NCBI RefSeq assembly: GCF_011046485.1
Contig: NZ_CP049256.1
Span: 1 to 64,000, forward strand
Length of the DNA stretch: 64,000 nt
Reading direction: 5' to 3'
Source: Microbacterium sp. 4R-513
Lineage (GTDB): Bacteria; Actinomycetota; Actinomycetes; Actinomycetales; Microbacteriaceae
The notes beneath the pieces are model-generated. The model was not told where the DNA came from. It ran no database searches and was given only the letters and a program-made list of their open reading frames with translations. Within the stretch, counting starts at the first letter, position 1, and the number at the start of each line of letters is the position of its first letter. Below are positions 44,697 through 54,427 of this stretch, one piece after another. A program made the translations under genes and the position numbers.

Positions 44697-47022
44697 CTTC
44701 GATCCCCTCGCGCACGAGGCGCGTCGCCTCCACGACGTTCTGGAGCGAGGCGACGGTCTCGGGGTAGGCGCGCGTCTTGAGGCCGCAGTCCGGGTTCACC
44801 CACACCTGGCGCAACGGCAGCTCGTCGACGGCGCGGCGCAGGAGGTCGGCGACCTCGCTCACCGACGGCACGCGCGGGGAGTGGATGTCGTAGACCCCGG
44901 GCCCGACGCCGTGCGAGAAGCCCGACTCTGCGATGTCGGTGATGACCTCGCCCCGGCTGCGCGCCGCCTCGATCGACGTGACGTCCGCGTCGAGGGCCGC
45001 GATGGCATCGATGACGACGGCGAACTCCGAGTAGCAGAGGTGCGTGTGCACCTGCGTCGCCGTCGCCGCGCCCGCGGTCGCCAGGCGGAACGAGCCCACC
45101 GACCAGTCGAGGTAGGCGGGCTGGTCAGCTGCCTTGAGCGGCAGCAGCTCGCGCAGCGCCGGCTCATCCACCTGCACGATGCCGATGCCCGCCGCCTCGA
45201 GGTCGGCGATCTCGTCGCGCAGCGCCAGGGCGACCTGGTCGGCCGTCTCGGCGAGCGGCTGATCGTCGCGCACGAAGGACCACGCGAGGATCGTCACCGG
45301 ACCCGTGAGCATGCCCTTGACCGGGCGCTCGGTGAGCGACTGGGCGAACTCAGCCCAGCGCACCGTGATGGGCGCCGGCCGCGAGACGTCACCCCACAGG
45401 ATCGACGGACGCGTCGCCCGCGAGCCGTACGACTGCACCCAGCCGTTGCGGGTCACCGCGAAGCCGTCGAGGTTCTCGGCGAAGTACTGCACCATGTCGT
45501 TGCGCTCGGCCTCGCCGTGCACGAGGACGTCGAGGCCCAGCTCCTCCTGAAGCCCGATGACGGCCGTGATCTCGAGCCGCAGGAGCTGCTCGTACTCCGC
45601 CGTCGTGATCTCGCCGCGGTCGTGCTGTCCGCGCAGGCGTCGGATGTCGGCCGTCTGCGGGAACGAGCCGATCGTCGTCGTCGGCAGCACGGGGAGTCCG
45701 AGCGCCGCCTCCTGGGCCGCGAGACGGGCGTCGTAGTCTGCGCGGTCGCGGGCATCGGCGGTGAGCGTCGCCGCGCGGGTGCGCACCGCGCCGTCGCGAA
45801 CTCCCGGGGCGCTCTGCCGATCGGCGAGGGCGACGGATGCCTCGGCCAGCTGCCGGGCGATGGCACCGTGCCCCTCGACGAGACCCCGGGCGAGCGTCAC
45901 GACCTGAGCGACCTTCTGATCGGCGAAGGCGAGCCACGAGACGAGGCGAGGCTCGAGGTCGGGCTCGTCGGCGACATCGTGCGGAACGTGCTGCAGCGAC
46001 GTCGACGTTCCTGCCGCGACGGCCTGCGCGCCGAGCGCGGAGAGGTCTTCGAGCTTCTGCCACGCGGACTCCTGGTCGCCGCGCCACACGTTGCGGCCGT
46101 CGACCACGCCGCCGACGAGCACCTTGTCGGACAGCCCCTCCACCGGAGACGGCACGCTGCCGCGCGTGAGGTCGACGGAGAGCGCCTCGATCGGGGCAGC
46201 GGCGAGCGCCGCCCACGCCGCAATGGAGAGCTGCGCATAGGGCGCCGCGACGAGGATCTCGGGGCGGTCCGCGCCGCCGCCCAGGACGGCGTAGGCGCGG
46301 GCAGCGGCCTCGGCGAGCTCGTCCGCCGACACGGGCAGGCTCTCGCTCACGAGCGCGGGCTCATCGAGCTGCACCCACTCGGCACCGGCGGCGCGGAGCG
46401 ACGCGAGCAGCTCGACGTAGACCGGCAGGAGCTCCGCGAGACGGTCAAGCGGTCGGAAGCCGTCGGGTGCGGCATCCGTCGCCTTCGCCAGAGCGAGGAG
46501 GGTCACCGGGCCGACGACGACGGGACGCGTCACGAAGCCTTCGGCGCGCGCTTCGGCGACCTGCCGCGCGAAGCGGTCGGTCGAGAGCGCGAACGTCGTC
46601 TCGGGACCGATCTCGGGAACGAGATAGTGGTAGTTCGTGTCGAACCACTTCGTGAGCTCGAGGGGGGCCAGCTCGCCCGCGCCGCGGGCGGCGGTGAAGT
46701 ATGCCGCGAGCCCGACGGTGCCGTCGGCCTCGCGCAGGTGGGCGAACCGCTCGGGGAGGGCCCCCACGGCTGCCGCGGCATCCAGCACCTGGTCGTAGAA
46801 GGAGAACGACTCGGGGATCGACGAGTCGTCGCGGCCGAGGCCGAGCGCGGCCAGACGCTCGCGCGTCGCGCGGCGCAGCTCGGCCGCCGTCGCCTCGAGC
46901 GCGGCTTCGTCGACGGTGCCGGCCCAGTGCGCCTCGACGGCGCGCTTGAGCTCGCGGCGCCGGCCGATGCGGGGGTACCCCAGGATCGTGCCCGCCGGGA
47001 AGGCGGAAGTGGTGTCGGTCAT
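44686..47022 (-). CDS. metE: cobalamin-independent methionine synthase (778 aa)
   Basis: Transfers a methyl group from 5-methyltetrahydropteroyltri-L-glutamate to homocysteine. Two TIM-barrel halves: the N-terminal folate half starts ILGYPRIGRRRELKRAVEAHW; the C-terminal half has TTTIGSFPQT, WVQSYGSR and the zinc ligands in HTHLCYSEF and NPDCGLKTR. Length is standard. It follows metF with a 4-nt ATGA overlap, so the methyl donor enzyme and its user are co-translated. I see no cobalamin riboswitch upstream of the pair. Confidence 0.97.
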   Translation of the reverse strand: MTDTTSAFPAGTILGYPRIGRRRELKRAVEAHWAGTVDEAALEATAAELRRATRERLAALGLGRDDSSIPESFSFYDQVLDAAAAVGALPERFAHLREADGTVGLAAYFTAARGAGELAPLELTKWFDTNYHYLVPEIGPETTFALSTDRFARQVAEARAEGFVTRPVVVGPVTLLALAKATDAAPDGFRPLDRLAELLPVYVELLASLRAAGAEWVQLDEPALVSESLPVSADELAEAAARAYAVLGGGADRPEILVAAPYAQLSIAAWAALAAAPIEALSVDLTRGSVPSPVEGLSDKVLVGGVVDGRNVWRGDQESAWQKLEDLSALGAQAVAAGTSTSLQHVPHDVADEPDLEPRLVSWLAFADQKVAQVVTLARGLVEGHGAIARQLAEASVALADRQSAPGVRDGAVRTRAATLTADARDRADYDARLAAQEAALGLPVLPTTTIGSFPQTADIRRLRGQHDRGEITTAEYEQLLRLEITAVIGLQEELGLDVLVHGEAERNDMVQYFAENLDGFAVTRNGWVQSYGSRATRPSILWGDVSRPAPITVRWAEFAQSLTERPVKGMLTGPVTILAWSFVRDDQPLAETADQVALALRDEIADLEAAGIGIVQVDEPALRELLPLKAADQPAYLDWSVGSFRLATAGAATATQVHTHLCYSEFAVVIDAIAALDADVTSIEAARSRGEVITDIAESGFSHGVGPGVYDIHSPRVPSVSEVADLLRRAVDELPLRQVWVNPDCGLKTRAYPETVASLQNVVEATRLVREGIEVTV

Positions 47023-47981
47023 CGTGCGGCCTCCAGTTCGGATGGGTGGTGCGAGAGGATGCCGGCCGCGCGGAGGACCGCGAGGACGGCGTCGTGGGAG
47101 TTGAACGCGTAGAGATGGACGCCGGGTGCTCCCCCGGAGATCACGTCACGGGCGAGACGCGCGGCGTGCTCGATGCCGACGGCTCGGCGTCCTTCGGGTG
47201 TCGGCTCGACCTCGAGCGCGACGGCGAGCTCCCCCGGCAGCTCCTCGCCCGTCAGCTCGAGCACGCGGCGCAGGCGGACGGGCGAGACGATCGGCATGAT
47301 GCCGGGGAGGATCGGGAGGCCGACGCCCGCCTGGCGGGCGCGCTCGACGAAGCAGAGATAGTCGTCGGCGTGGAAGAACACCTGCGAGATGGCGAACGTG
47401 GCCCCCGCCGCCTGCTTCGCCAGCAGCGCGTCGATGTGCTCGCGCGGATGCCGCGACCGGGGATGCCCGTTGGGGAATGCCGCGACCGCGATGTCGACCC
47501 GTCGCCGTCGCTCGACCCGGACGGCCCCCGGCACCCCCGGGATCGAGGCCTCTGTGTACGGGGACCGCTCGGCCTGCACCCGGTCGATGAGCTGCACGAG
47601 CTGCGCCGCGCTCTCGAGGTCGCCGAGGAAGATGTCGTCCTCTGAGACGCCGGCCGGTGGGTCGCCGCGCAGCGCGAGGAAGCTCGTGATGTCGGCGTCG
47701 AGGAACTCCCGGATGAGCCGCGCCGCTCCCTCGTAGGTGTTGCCGACGCACGTGAGGTGGGCGAGAGCCTCAACGCCGGTCGCCCGGACGTGTCGGAGGA
47801 TGTCGAGCGAGCGTCCGCCCGTGGAGCCGCCGGCGCCGTAGGTGACCGAGATGAATCGAGGACCGGCCTCCGCAAGCGCGCGGATCGTCTCGAGCAGCTC
47901 GGCCGCCGCCGCGTCGGAGCGGGGCGGGTAGAGCTCGAACGAGAACGGCACCGTGTCGGTGATGCTCGAGTCAGCAGGCAT
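47019..47981 (-). CDS. metF: methylenetetrahydrofolate reductase (320 aa)
   Basis: Flavin-dependent reductase making 5-methyl-THF for MetE. The N-terminal PFSFELYPPRSDAAA and FISVTYGAGGST blocks and AHLTCVGNT match the MetF barrel; FLALRGDPPAG is the folate/FAD region. Length is the bacterial form without the eukaryotic regulatory domain. ATG at 47981 is chosen because the earlier open frame overlaps the divergent peptidase gene. Its leader contains a perfect 7-bp hairpin. Confidence 0.95.
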   Translation of the reverse strand: MPADSSITDTVPFSFELYPPRSDAAAAELLETIRALAEAGPRFISVTYGAGGSTGGRSLDILRHVRATGVEALAHLTCVGNTYEGAARLIREFLDADITSFLALRGDPPAGVSEDDIFLGDLESAAQLVQLIDRVQAERSPYTEASIPGVPGAVRVERRRRVDIAVAAFPNGHPRSRHPREHIDALLAKQAAGATFAISQVFFHADDYLCFVERARQAGVGLPILPGIMPIVSPVRLRRVLELTGEELPGELAVALEVEPTPEGRRAVGIEHAARLARDVISGGAPGVHLYAFNSHDAVLAVLRAAGILSHHPSELEAAR

Positions 47982-48092
47982 GGCGTGCAATCGGATGAGG
48001 GACGGATCTGGCCGGTCGGCCGCGGCGCCGTGCACGCCCTGCGGGGGCACGGTGTCATCGCGGGCGGGTGCCGGGCTCGGCTGTCGCTCCAC

Positions 48093-48112
48093 GCCCCGGT
48101 GTTGTCCGGGGC
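48093..48112 (-). promoter_or_regulatory. leader hairpin upstream of metF
   Basis: GCCCCGG and CCGGGGC form a perfect 7-bp stem with a 6-nt loop about 110 nt upstream of the metF ATG on the minus strand. The leader is long enough for attenuation or a riboswitch, but no known SAM or cobalamin motif was matched by eye. Confidence 0.35.
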
Positions 48113-48236
48113 GATGATGCGACCACGGTAGAGGAGGCACGGGCGGCGGAACCACCTGTGTGACCGACTGTTTCGAGGTCCATAACGCCGAAGGCATATC
48201 TCGATAGGGATCGCCGCGCGGCGTACGGTGGGGGTC

Positions 48237-50147
48237 ATGAAGCCCGAGATTCCCTACGGATCGTGGTCGTCTCCCATCACCGCGGCGGCGGTCTCGGCGG
48301 CTTCGCCCCGCATCGAGGGAGCGCGCTTCGTCGGCGATGAGATCTGGTGGGGCGAGAGCGTCCCGGAGGACGGCGGACGCACGACCGTGCGCCGGCGACG
48401 CGCCGACGGCTACGTCGAGGACGTGCTTCCCGCGCCGTGGAACGCGCGCTCGCGCGTGCACGAGTACGGCGGCGGTTCCTGGGCGGCGTCGGACGAGGGA
48501 CGCCTCTTCTTCGTCGAGAAGAGCGACCAGCGCGTGTGGGCGGCGTGGCCCGGGGAACCACCGGTGCCGCTCACCGGCGTGGAGCCGGGCGTGCGGTTCG
48601 GGGGGCTGACCTTCCAGGAGGGCGTGCTGCTCGGCATCCGCGAGGTGCACGGCGAGAGGCGCATGCCGAAGCGCGATGTCGTGTCGATCGCGACGACAGG
48701 CCTGTGGCGCGTCGTCGACATGGCGGCCGACAGTGATTTCGTCGCCCAGCCCGCGCTCTCTCCGGGCGGCCGCCATCTTGCGTGGATCGCGTGGAACCAC
48801 CCCGACATGCCGTGGGACCGCACAGAACTCCGGGTGGGGCGCCTCGAGGCGGGAATCGTCGTCGAGTGGACGGCCGTGACGAGCGGCGCCACCTCCAGCC
48901 TCCAGCCGGCGTGGGTGGACTCCGACGAGTTGCTCTATCTGGACGACCAGACGGGGCGGTGGAACATCTGGCGGCTCCGCCTCGACGCCGATCTCGATCA
49001 CGAGGACGTCGCCCCCGCCGACGCCGACACCGGCGGGCCGCTCTGGGTGCTCGGATCGCGCTGGTACGCGCCCCTCGACGACGGCCGCATCGTCGCGGTC
49101 CGCACGAACGGGTCGGACGACGTCGTCCTCATCGATCCGCGATCGGGCGTCTCGGAGTCGCTCAGCGTGGAGGCGACGGCGAACGTCGTGATCGAGGACG
49201 CCGCCGGCCCGCGCGTGCTGCTGTCCGGTTCGGGCGCCGCGTCACCGCCGGGGATCTGGCTCGTCGACGTCGAGACCCGCGTCTCCGAGCGCATCGCAGG
49301 TTCGGAATCCCCCTGGGGGACCGAGTGGATGCCGCGACCCCGCGCCGTGACGTACGACGGCCCGCACGGACCCGTCCACGCCTTCGACTTCCCGCCGACG
49401 AACCCCGACGCCGCGGCGCCAGAGGGCGCGCTTCCGCCCTACGTCGTGCTGGTGCACGGCGGGCCGACATCGCACGTGGCGGGCGCGGCATCCGGCAAGA
49501 TCGCGTACTTGACGAGCCGGGGCATCGGCGTGCTGGACGTCAACTACGGCGGCTCGTCGGGCTACGGCCGGGACTACCGGGAGCGCCTGCGCGGCCAGTG
49601 GGGCGTCGTCGACGTCGACGATGTGGCGGCCGCCGCCGCAGGACTGGCCGCGGAAGGGCGCGCAGATCCGGCCCGCATCGCGATCGAGGGCGGGTCGGCC
49701 GGCGGCTGGACCGTCCTGGCGGCGCTCGTCGGCACCGACGCCTTCTCGGCCGGCATCTCGCGCTACGGCGTCGGCGATGCCCGCGCTCTCGCGGAGGACA
49801 CGCATGACTTCGAGGCGCACTACCTCGACGGGCTCATCGGACCGCTGCCCCGGGCCGAGGAGACCTACGTGCAGCGGTCGCCGTTGAGCCGGCCGGACCG
49901 GTTCCGGGTGCCGCTGCTCCTCCTCCAGGGCGCCGACGACGAGGTCGTTCCGCCGTCGCAGTCCGAGGCGATCCGCGATGCCCTCTCACAGCACGGCGTG
50001 CCCCACGCGTACGTGCTGTACGAAGGCGAGGGGCACGGGTTCCGCCGGGCGGAGACGGTCGTCGACGTGCTCGAGAAGTCCTACGCCTTCCTGGGCGCGG
50101 TCTACGGATTCGAGACGCCCGGCGTGCCGCCGATCGAGCTCGCGTAG
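48237..50147 (+). CDS. S9 family prolyl oligopeptidase-like serine peptidase (636 aa)
   Basis: N-terminal beta-propeller (about 1-380; repeats such as QPALSPGGRHLAW) and C-terminal alpha/beta hydrolase. Triad: Ser in EGGSAGGW, Asp in QGADDEVVPP and His in GEGHGFR; the VLVHGGPTSHV segment supplies the oxyanion hole. Resembles dipeptidyl/acylaminoacyl peptidases. No signal peptide, so cytoplasmic peptide turnover is likely. ATG at 48237 with GGTGGGGG just upstream is preferred over GTG at 48228. Divergent from metF. Confidence 0.9.
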   Translation: MKPEIPYGSWSSPITAAAVSAASPRIEGARFVGDEIWWGESVPEDGGRTTVRRRRADGYVEDVLPAPWNARSRVHEYGGGSWAASDEGRLFFVEKSDQRVWAAWPGEPPVPLTGVEPGVRFGGLTFQEGVLLGIREVHGERRMPKRDVVSIATTGLWRVVDMAADSDFVAQPALSPGGRHLAWIAWNHPDMPWDRTELRVGRLEAGIVVEWTAVTSGATSSLQPAWVDSDELLYLDDQTGRWNIWRLRLDADLDHEDVAPADADTGGPLWVLGSRWYAPLDDGRIVAVRTNGSDDVVLIDPRSGVSESLSVEATANVVIEDAAGPRVLLSGSGAASPPGIWLVDVETRVSERIAGSESPWGTEWMPRPRAVTYDGPHGPVHAFDFPPTNPDAAAPEGALPPYVVLVHGGPTSHVAGAASGKIAYLTSRGIGVLDVNYGGSSGYGRDYRERLRGQWGVVDVDDVAAAAAGLAAEGRADPARIAIEGGSAGGWTVLAALVGTDAFSAGISRYGVGDARALAEDTHDFEAHYLDGLIGPLPRAEETYVQRSPLSRPDRFRVPLLLLQGADDEVVPPSQSEAIRDALSQHGVPHAYVLYEGEGHGFRRAETVVDVLEKSYAFLGAVYGFETPGVPPIELA

Positions 50148-50163
50148 CCGGCGGGCGCCGACG

Positions 50164-51681
50164 TCACTTGCTGAAGGGCGCGAGCTCCGCCGCGAGGCGC
50201 GGCGAAACGTACGCGTGCAGCGCCGTCCCCTCGGCCTCGTGCGACTGGGCAACGATGTGACCGGTCTCGTGCGCGGCTGAGACGAGGTCTCCGCGGTCGT
50301 AGGGCACGAGCGCGCGCACCTCGACCTCGGGAAGCGGCAGCGCCGCCTCGATCGCAGCGCGCAGCTCGTCGACGCCCTCACCGGTGCGGGACGAGACGAA
50401 CAGCGCCTGCGGCTCCAGGCCGCGCAGCAGCATCCGCTCGTCCTCGGTCAGGAGGTCGGCCTTGTTGAAGACCACGAGCTCGCGCGTGTCGCGCGCACCC
50501 ACATCGCCGATGACGTCGCGCACCGTCTTGAGCTGTGCGGCCGGGTCGGGGTGCGACCCGTCGACCACGTGCAGGATGACGTCGGCGTCGCCGACCTCTT
50601 CGAGCGTCGAGCGGAACGCCTCCACGAGCTGGTGCGGGAGGTTCCGCACGAAGCCGACCGTGTCGGTCAGGGTGTACGTGCGTCCGTCGGCCGTCTCGGA
50701 GCGACGGACCGTGGCATCCAGCGTCGCGAAGAGCGCGTTCTCGACGAGCACTCCCGCCCGCGTGAGGCGGTTGAGGAGCGAGGACTTGCCTGCGTTCGTA
50801 TAGCCCGCGATCGCGACCGACGGGATCGTGTTGCGCTTGCGCTCGGCCCGCTTGGCGTCGCGCGCCGGCGCGAAGTCGCGGATCTGCTTGCGAAGCTGCG
50901 CCATCCGGGTGCGGATGCGGCGGCGATCCAGCTCGATCTTCGTCTCACCGGGACCGCGGGAGCCCATGCCGGCGCCGCCGGCGCCGACCTGTCCACCTGC
51001 CTGCCGGCTCATCGAGTCGCCCCAGCCGCGGAGGCGCGGGAGGAGGTACTCGAGCTGGGCGAGCTCCACCTGCGCCTTGCCCTCGCGGCTCTTGGCGTGC
51101 TGGCTGAAGATGTCGAGGATGACGGTCGTCCGGTCGATGACCTTGACCTTCACGACGTCCTCGAGCGCACGCCGCTGGCTGGGTGCGAGCTCGGTGTCGG
51201 CGATGACCGTGTCCGCTCCGACCGACGCGACGATGTCGCGCAGCTCTTCCGCCTTGCCTCGTCCGACGTAGGTGGCCGGATCGGGGTGGGGACGCCGCTG
51301 CAGCACGCCGTCGAGCACGACCGCGCCGGCCGTCTCGGCGAGGGCCGACAGCTCGCGCAGCGAGTTCTCGGCATCCTCCGTCTCGCCCTGGGCGTGCACC
51401 CCGACGAGCACGACGTTCTCGAGTCGCAACTGGCGGTACTCGACCTCGGTGACGTCTTCGAGCTCGGTCGAGAGTCCGGGGACGCGTCGAAGCGCCGCGC
51501 GCTCCTCTCGATCCCACTGCTCGCCGTCGGTGTCGCCGCGGGCGATCGTCGTCTCATCCTGAAGCGCCTGGGCGCCGCTGAAGACCCGCACGCCCGAGCG
51601 CGCGTCGGCGCGCGCCAGCACGCGATCCACCGGGTCCACCGGCGTCTCGTCCGTGCTCTGGGGTGTCGTGGTGTCTGTCAT
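50164..51681 (-). CDS. hflX: ribosome-associated GTPase HflX (505 aa)
   Basis: Splits stalled or heat-damaged 70S ribosomes. N-terminal HflX domain, with glycine-rich linker GRGWGDSMSRQAGGQVGAGG equivalents (RLRGWGDSMSRQ..GGAGMGSRGPGETKIELDRRRI), then the G domain: G1 GYTNAGKSSLLNRL, G3 DTVGFVRNLPHQLVEAF, G4 VFNKADLL. The first 70 residues are an extension with no recognised motif. The 202-nt region upstream is shared with the divergent methyltransferase gene. Confidence 0.94.
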   Translation of the reverse strand: MTDTTTPQSTDETPVDPVDRVLARADARSGVRVFSGAQALQDETTIARGDTDGEQWDREERAALRRVPGLSTELEDVTEVEYRQLRLENVVLVGVHAQGETEDAENSLRELSALAETAGAVVLDGVLQRRPHPDPATYVGRGKAEELRDIVASVGADTVIADTELAPSQRRALEDVVKVKVIDRTTVILDIFSQHAKSREGKAQVELAQLEYLLPRLRGWGDSMSRQAGGQVGAGGAGMGSRGPGETKIELDRRRIRTRMAQLRKQIRDFAPARDAKRAERKRNTIPSVAIAGYTNAGKSSLLNRLTRAGVLVENALFATLDATVRRSETADGRTYTLTDTVGFVRNLPHQLVEAFRSTLEEVGDADVILHVVDGSHPDPAAQLKTVRDVIGDVGARDTRELVVFNKADLLTEDERMLLRGLEPQALFVSSRTGEGVDELRAAIEAALPLPEVEVRALVPYDRGDLVSAAHETGHIVAQSHEAEGTALHAYVSPRLAAELAPFSK

Positions 51682-51902
51682 GTGTTCCTTCCGGGATTCC
51701 CCGACTCAGGTTCGGGCTCCGCGTGATCCGTGATGTGCCCGCCCGCGCCCCGATCGGGCGCATCATCCTGGCCGAGGGATCCGTAAACTCTACGCGCTAT
51801 CACGTCCCAGGGAGCCTCCTGGGACGACGCTCCGCCGCTCGTCAGCGGGCTCCGCCGCGGCCCCCTCCCGCGCGGGGGACGACCTCCGCTACGCTCGACG
51901 CC

Positions 51903-52544
51903 ATGACGGGGGACCACTACTTCAGCGCGTCGCCCGCCAGTCCCGAGAACCTCCGACGCATCCGGGTCCGCCTTGCCGGCCGCGACGTCGAGATGACGAC
52001 CGCGGGCGGCGTCTTCAGCCCCGACCACGTCGACTCGGGCACCGGCGTGCTCCTGGCCAACACTCCCCCGCCTCCGCCCGGCGGGAACCTGCTCGACCTC
52101 GGCTGCGGCTGGGGACCGATCGCGCTGACGCTCGCACTCGACTCGCCGCACGCGACGGTGTGGGCCGTCGACGTCAACGAGCGGGCACTCGACCTTGTCC
52201 GGCGCAATGCGGACTCCCTCGGCGTCACCAATGTCAACGCCGTCCTGCCCGAGGATGTTCCCGACGACGTGATCTTCCGCACCATCCGCTCCAACCCGCC
52301 GATCCGCGTCGGCAAGAACGAGCTGCACGGCCTGCTCGAGCGCTGGATCCCGCGGCTCGACGAGCGGTCGGACGCGTGGCTCGTCGTGCAGCGCAACCTC
52401 GGCTCCGACTCGCTGCAGCGGTGGCTGTCGGCGACGTTCGAGGACGGCTACAGCGTCCATCGCGCCGCGACGGGACGCGGCTTCCGCGTCATCAAGGTGC
52501 GCCGCCACGGCACGCCTCCGACGGGGCCCGTGCCCCTGCCCTGA
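51903..52544 (+). CDS. class I SAM-dependent methyltransferase, RsmC-like (213 aa)
   Basis: SAM-binding motif I is LLDLGCGWGPIALTLA and motif IV is RSNPPIRVGK, the NPP[FY/I]-type signature of N-methyltransferases acting on exocyclic amines of nucleic-acid bases; the C-terminal half ends VIKVRR. It corresponds to the C-terminal domain of RsmC, which methylates G1207 of 16S rRNA; that target is inferred. ATG at 51903. The intergenic region holds an 8-bp hairpin (51804-51825) and a TAAACT element. Ends 11 nt before convergent dapF. Confidence 0.87.
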   Translation: MTGDHYFSASPASPENLRRIRVRLAGRDVEMTTAGGVFSPDHVDSGTGVLLANTPPPPPGGNLLDLGCGWGPIALTLALDSPHATVWAVDVNERALDLVRRNADSLGVTNVNAVLPEDVPDDVIFRTIRSNPPIRVGKNELHGLLERWIPRLDERSDAWLVVQRNLGSDSLQRWLSATFEDGYSVHRAATGRGFRVIKVRRHGTPPTGPVPLP

Positions 52545-52555
52545 CCCGGGAGCGC

Positions 52556-53428
52556 TCAGGCCAGCGACACCTCGCCCGAGAACACCAGCGTCGCGGGGCC
52601 GGAGAGGAAGACGTGTCGCTCATGGTCTACCTGCGCGACGCGGACTCCCAGGCGCCCGCCCGGAACATCGACGATCCATCGGTCCGGCGCGGCCGAGCCG
52701 GCCCAGTGCCGCACGGCGAGCGCTGACGCGGCGACGCCCGTTCCGCAGCTGAGGGTCTCGCCGACCCCGCGCTCGAACACCCGCATGCGGATCGCTCCCA
52801 CGCCGTCGCGCACGAGCGGATCGTCGGGCACGACGAACTCGATGTTCGCGCCGCGGGCCGGCTCGGGCTGCAGCTGCGGCCTCACCGACAGGTCGAGAAC
52901 GTCGAGCTCCCCGGGCACCGAGAGCGCCACGACGACGTGGGGGTTGCCGACGTCGATGCCGAGCCCCGGACGGGGCACGGAAAGGCCCTTCGCGCGCACG
53001 AGGGTCTCAGCATCCTCGATCCGGAACTGGCCCAGATCGACCTCGAAGCCCAGTTCGCTGCGGGTGAGCGGAAGGGGTCCGTTGCGCGTGCCGATGAGGA
53101 TCTCGGCGCCTTCGTCGAGCGTTGCGAGTCCCGCCTCGAGCAGGTACCTCACGTAGACGCGGATGCCGTTGCCGCACATCTCGGCCTTGGACCCGTCGGC
53201 GTTGCGGTAGTCCATGAACCACTCGGCTCCGGATGCCGCGGCATCCGCCCCCTCGTCGATCGCCGTCGTGCGCACGACCCGCAGCACGCCGTCGCCGCCG
53301 ATCCCGAACCGCCGGTCGCAGAGCGCGGCGATCTGGTCGTCGGAGAGATCGAGTTCGCCATCGGGGTCGGGCACGATGACGAAGTCATTGCCCGTCCCGT
53401 GGCCCTTGGTGAACGGGACGAGCGGCAT
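52556..53428 (-). CDS. dapF: diaminopimelate epimerase (290 aa)
   Basis: Converts LL- to meso-diaminopimelate for lysine and peptidoglycan. The two catalytic cysteines are Cys85 (EMCGNGIR) and Cys228 ([13 protein letters not shown]). N-terminal [12 protein letters not shown] and later GNPHVV fit the two-fold alpha/beta repeat. Length is normal. In actinobacteria dapF often follows miaA, as here with three small genes in between. Confidence 0.97.
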   Translation of the reverse strand: MPLVPFTKGHGTGNDFVIVPDPDGELDLSDDQIAALCDRRFGIGGDGVLRVVRTTAIDEGADAAASGAEWFMDYRNADGSKAEMCGNGIRVYVRYLLEAGLATLDEGAEILIGTRNGPLPLTRSELGFEVDLGQFRIEDAETLVRAKGLSVPRPGLGIDVGNPHVVVALSVPGELDVLDLSVRPQLQPEPARGANIEFVVPDDPLVRDGVGAIRMRVFERGVGETLSCGTGVAASALAVRHWAGSAAPDRWIVDVPGGRLGVRVAQVDHERHVFLSGPATLVFSGEVSLA

Positions 53429-53531
53429 CCCTCGATTCTACGGACGCTGCGGGCGAGACCGGCGCGCGGGATCGGCCGAGGCCGGTTCCGGGCATGCCCA
53501 CCGGCGCACGCGCAGGGCGCGCCGTCGCGCC

Positions 53532-53912
53532 TCAGAGCGCGAAGGGCTCGTAGCAGTCGTACGTCTCGTGCGCCGCGATGCGTCCACCCCGCACCGTGAG
53601 GAACCCGCCCATGTGGGCGACGATCTCGGTGTCGCCGACCCTTCCCCGCCAGGTCGATCGCACCGCGGCCCGCTCGCCATCCACAAGGACCTCGTGGATC
53701 TCGATGGACTGAGCCGACAGACGGCTCTTACCCGCCCGGAACCCGTCGACCGTCTCGTCGACCGACCGCACGTGACCCTCGGGCGAGATGGGATTCGGGA
53801 GCTCGGTGAACACCGCGTCCAGCGCGATGACCTCTCGGAGGTCCTCTGCCGTCGATGTCAGGTCGGCCACGATCGCGAAGTATCGCCGGACGACTTCTTC
53901 AGTGGTTGCCAT
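53532..53912 (-). CDS. SnoaL-like/NTF2 fold protein (126 aa)
   Basis: Small single-domain protein with a cone-shaped SnoaL-like/NTF2 pattern: FAIVADLTSTAEDLREVI for the helices, then VHEVLVDGERAAVRSTWRGR and AHMGGFLTVRGGRIAAHETY for the sheet. Family members are cyclases, isomerases or carriers of small molecules; no substrate can be inferred. It is divergent from a marR gene with a perfect palindrome between their starts, so MarR probably represses it. ATG at 53912 is used. Confidence 0.78.
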   Translation of the reverse strand: MATTEEVVRRYFAIVADLTSTAEDLREVIALDAVFTELPNPISPEGHVRSVDETVDGFRAGKSRLSAQSIEIHEVLVDGERAAVRSTWRGRVGDTEIVAHMGGFLTVRGGRIAAHETYDCYEPFAL

Positions 53913-53924
53913 GGCGCCGATGAT

Positions 53925-53942
53925 ACACAACTATGGTTGTGT
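53925..53942. promoter_or_regulatory. MarR-type operator palindrome
   Basis: ACACAAC (53925-53931) and GTTGTGT (53936-53942) form a perfect 7-bp palindrome with TATG between. Its size and shape are those of MarR-dimer sites, and it lies between the divergent SnoaL-like and marR genes, overlapping the marR start. Confidence 0.75.
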
Positions 53943-54414
53943 GATTGCACTCCGCCCGACTCTTGTCGACCTCGTCTCGCTCGCCGGCGGAGCCTCCGAC
54001 GCCGTCATTGCGAAAGCGCTCGACGACGCCGGCTTCCCGGGGCTGCGCGTGCGGCACGGCTATGTCTTCCAGCGCCTGCTCGTGGCGCCCACGACCATCA
54101 CCGACCTCGCTCGCAGCCTCGGGGTGACCCAACAGGCGATGTCGAAGACGATCGCCGAGCTGACGTCGCTCGGCTATGTCGAGGCATCCGTCGACTCGTC
54201 CGACGCGCGACGCCGAACTCTCGCGCTCTCCGAGCGCGGACGCGAGGCGATCGAGGCGGCCCGCACGTCTCGCGCACGCCTCGAGAAGGCCGTGCGGACG
54301 GCCGTCGGGGACGATCGGCTGGCCGCCGCGCACCAAACCCTCGAAGCCCTGCTCGCGGAGCTCGGCATCGGCGAGCAGATCCGGAGCCGCTCTGTGCCCG
54401 ACCCGTCCGGGTGA
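53941..54414 (+). CDS. MarR family transcriptional regulator (157 aa)
   Basis: Winged helix-turn-helix protein: TTITDLARSLGVTQQAMSKTIAELTSLGYVE is the HTH and SDARRRTLALSERG the wing with the conserved D-x-R-x3-L pattern. Helices on both sides form the dimer interface. The start is uncertain: GTG at 53941 is chosen because the operator covers the upstream alternative ATG at 53920. Likely autoregulated and controlling the divergent SnoaL-like gene; effector unknown. Confidence 0.85.
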   Translation: MIALRPTLVDLVSLAGGASDAVIAKALDDAGFPGLRVRHGYVFQRLLVAPTTITDLARSLGVTQQAMSKTIAELTSLGYVEASVDSSDARRRTLALSERGREAIEAARTSRARLEKAVRTAVGDDRLAAAHQTLEALLAELGIGEQIRSRSVPDPSG

Positions 54415-54427
54415 GCGAGGGCCCTGT

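Noticed and set aside
47982..48236. Cobalamin or SAM riboswitch before metF-metE
   Set aside because: No B12-box or SAM-I/SAM-IV core was found by eye; only a simple hairpin is supported.
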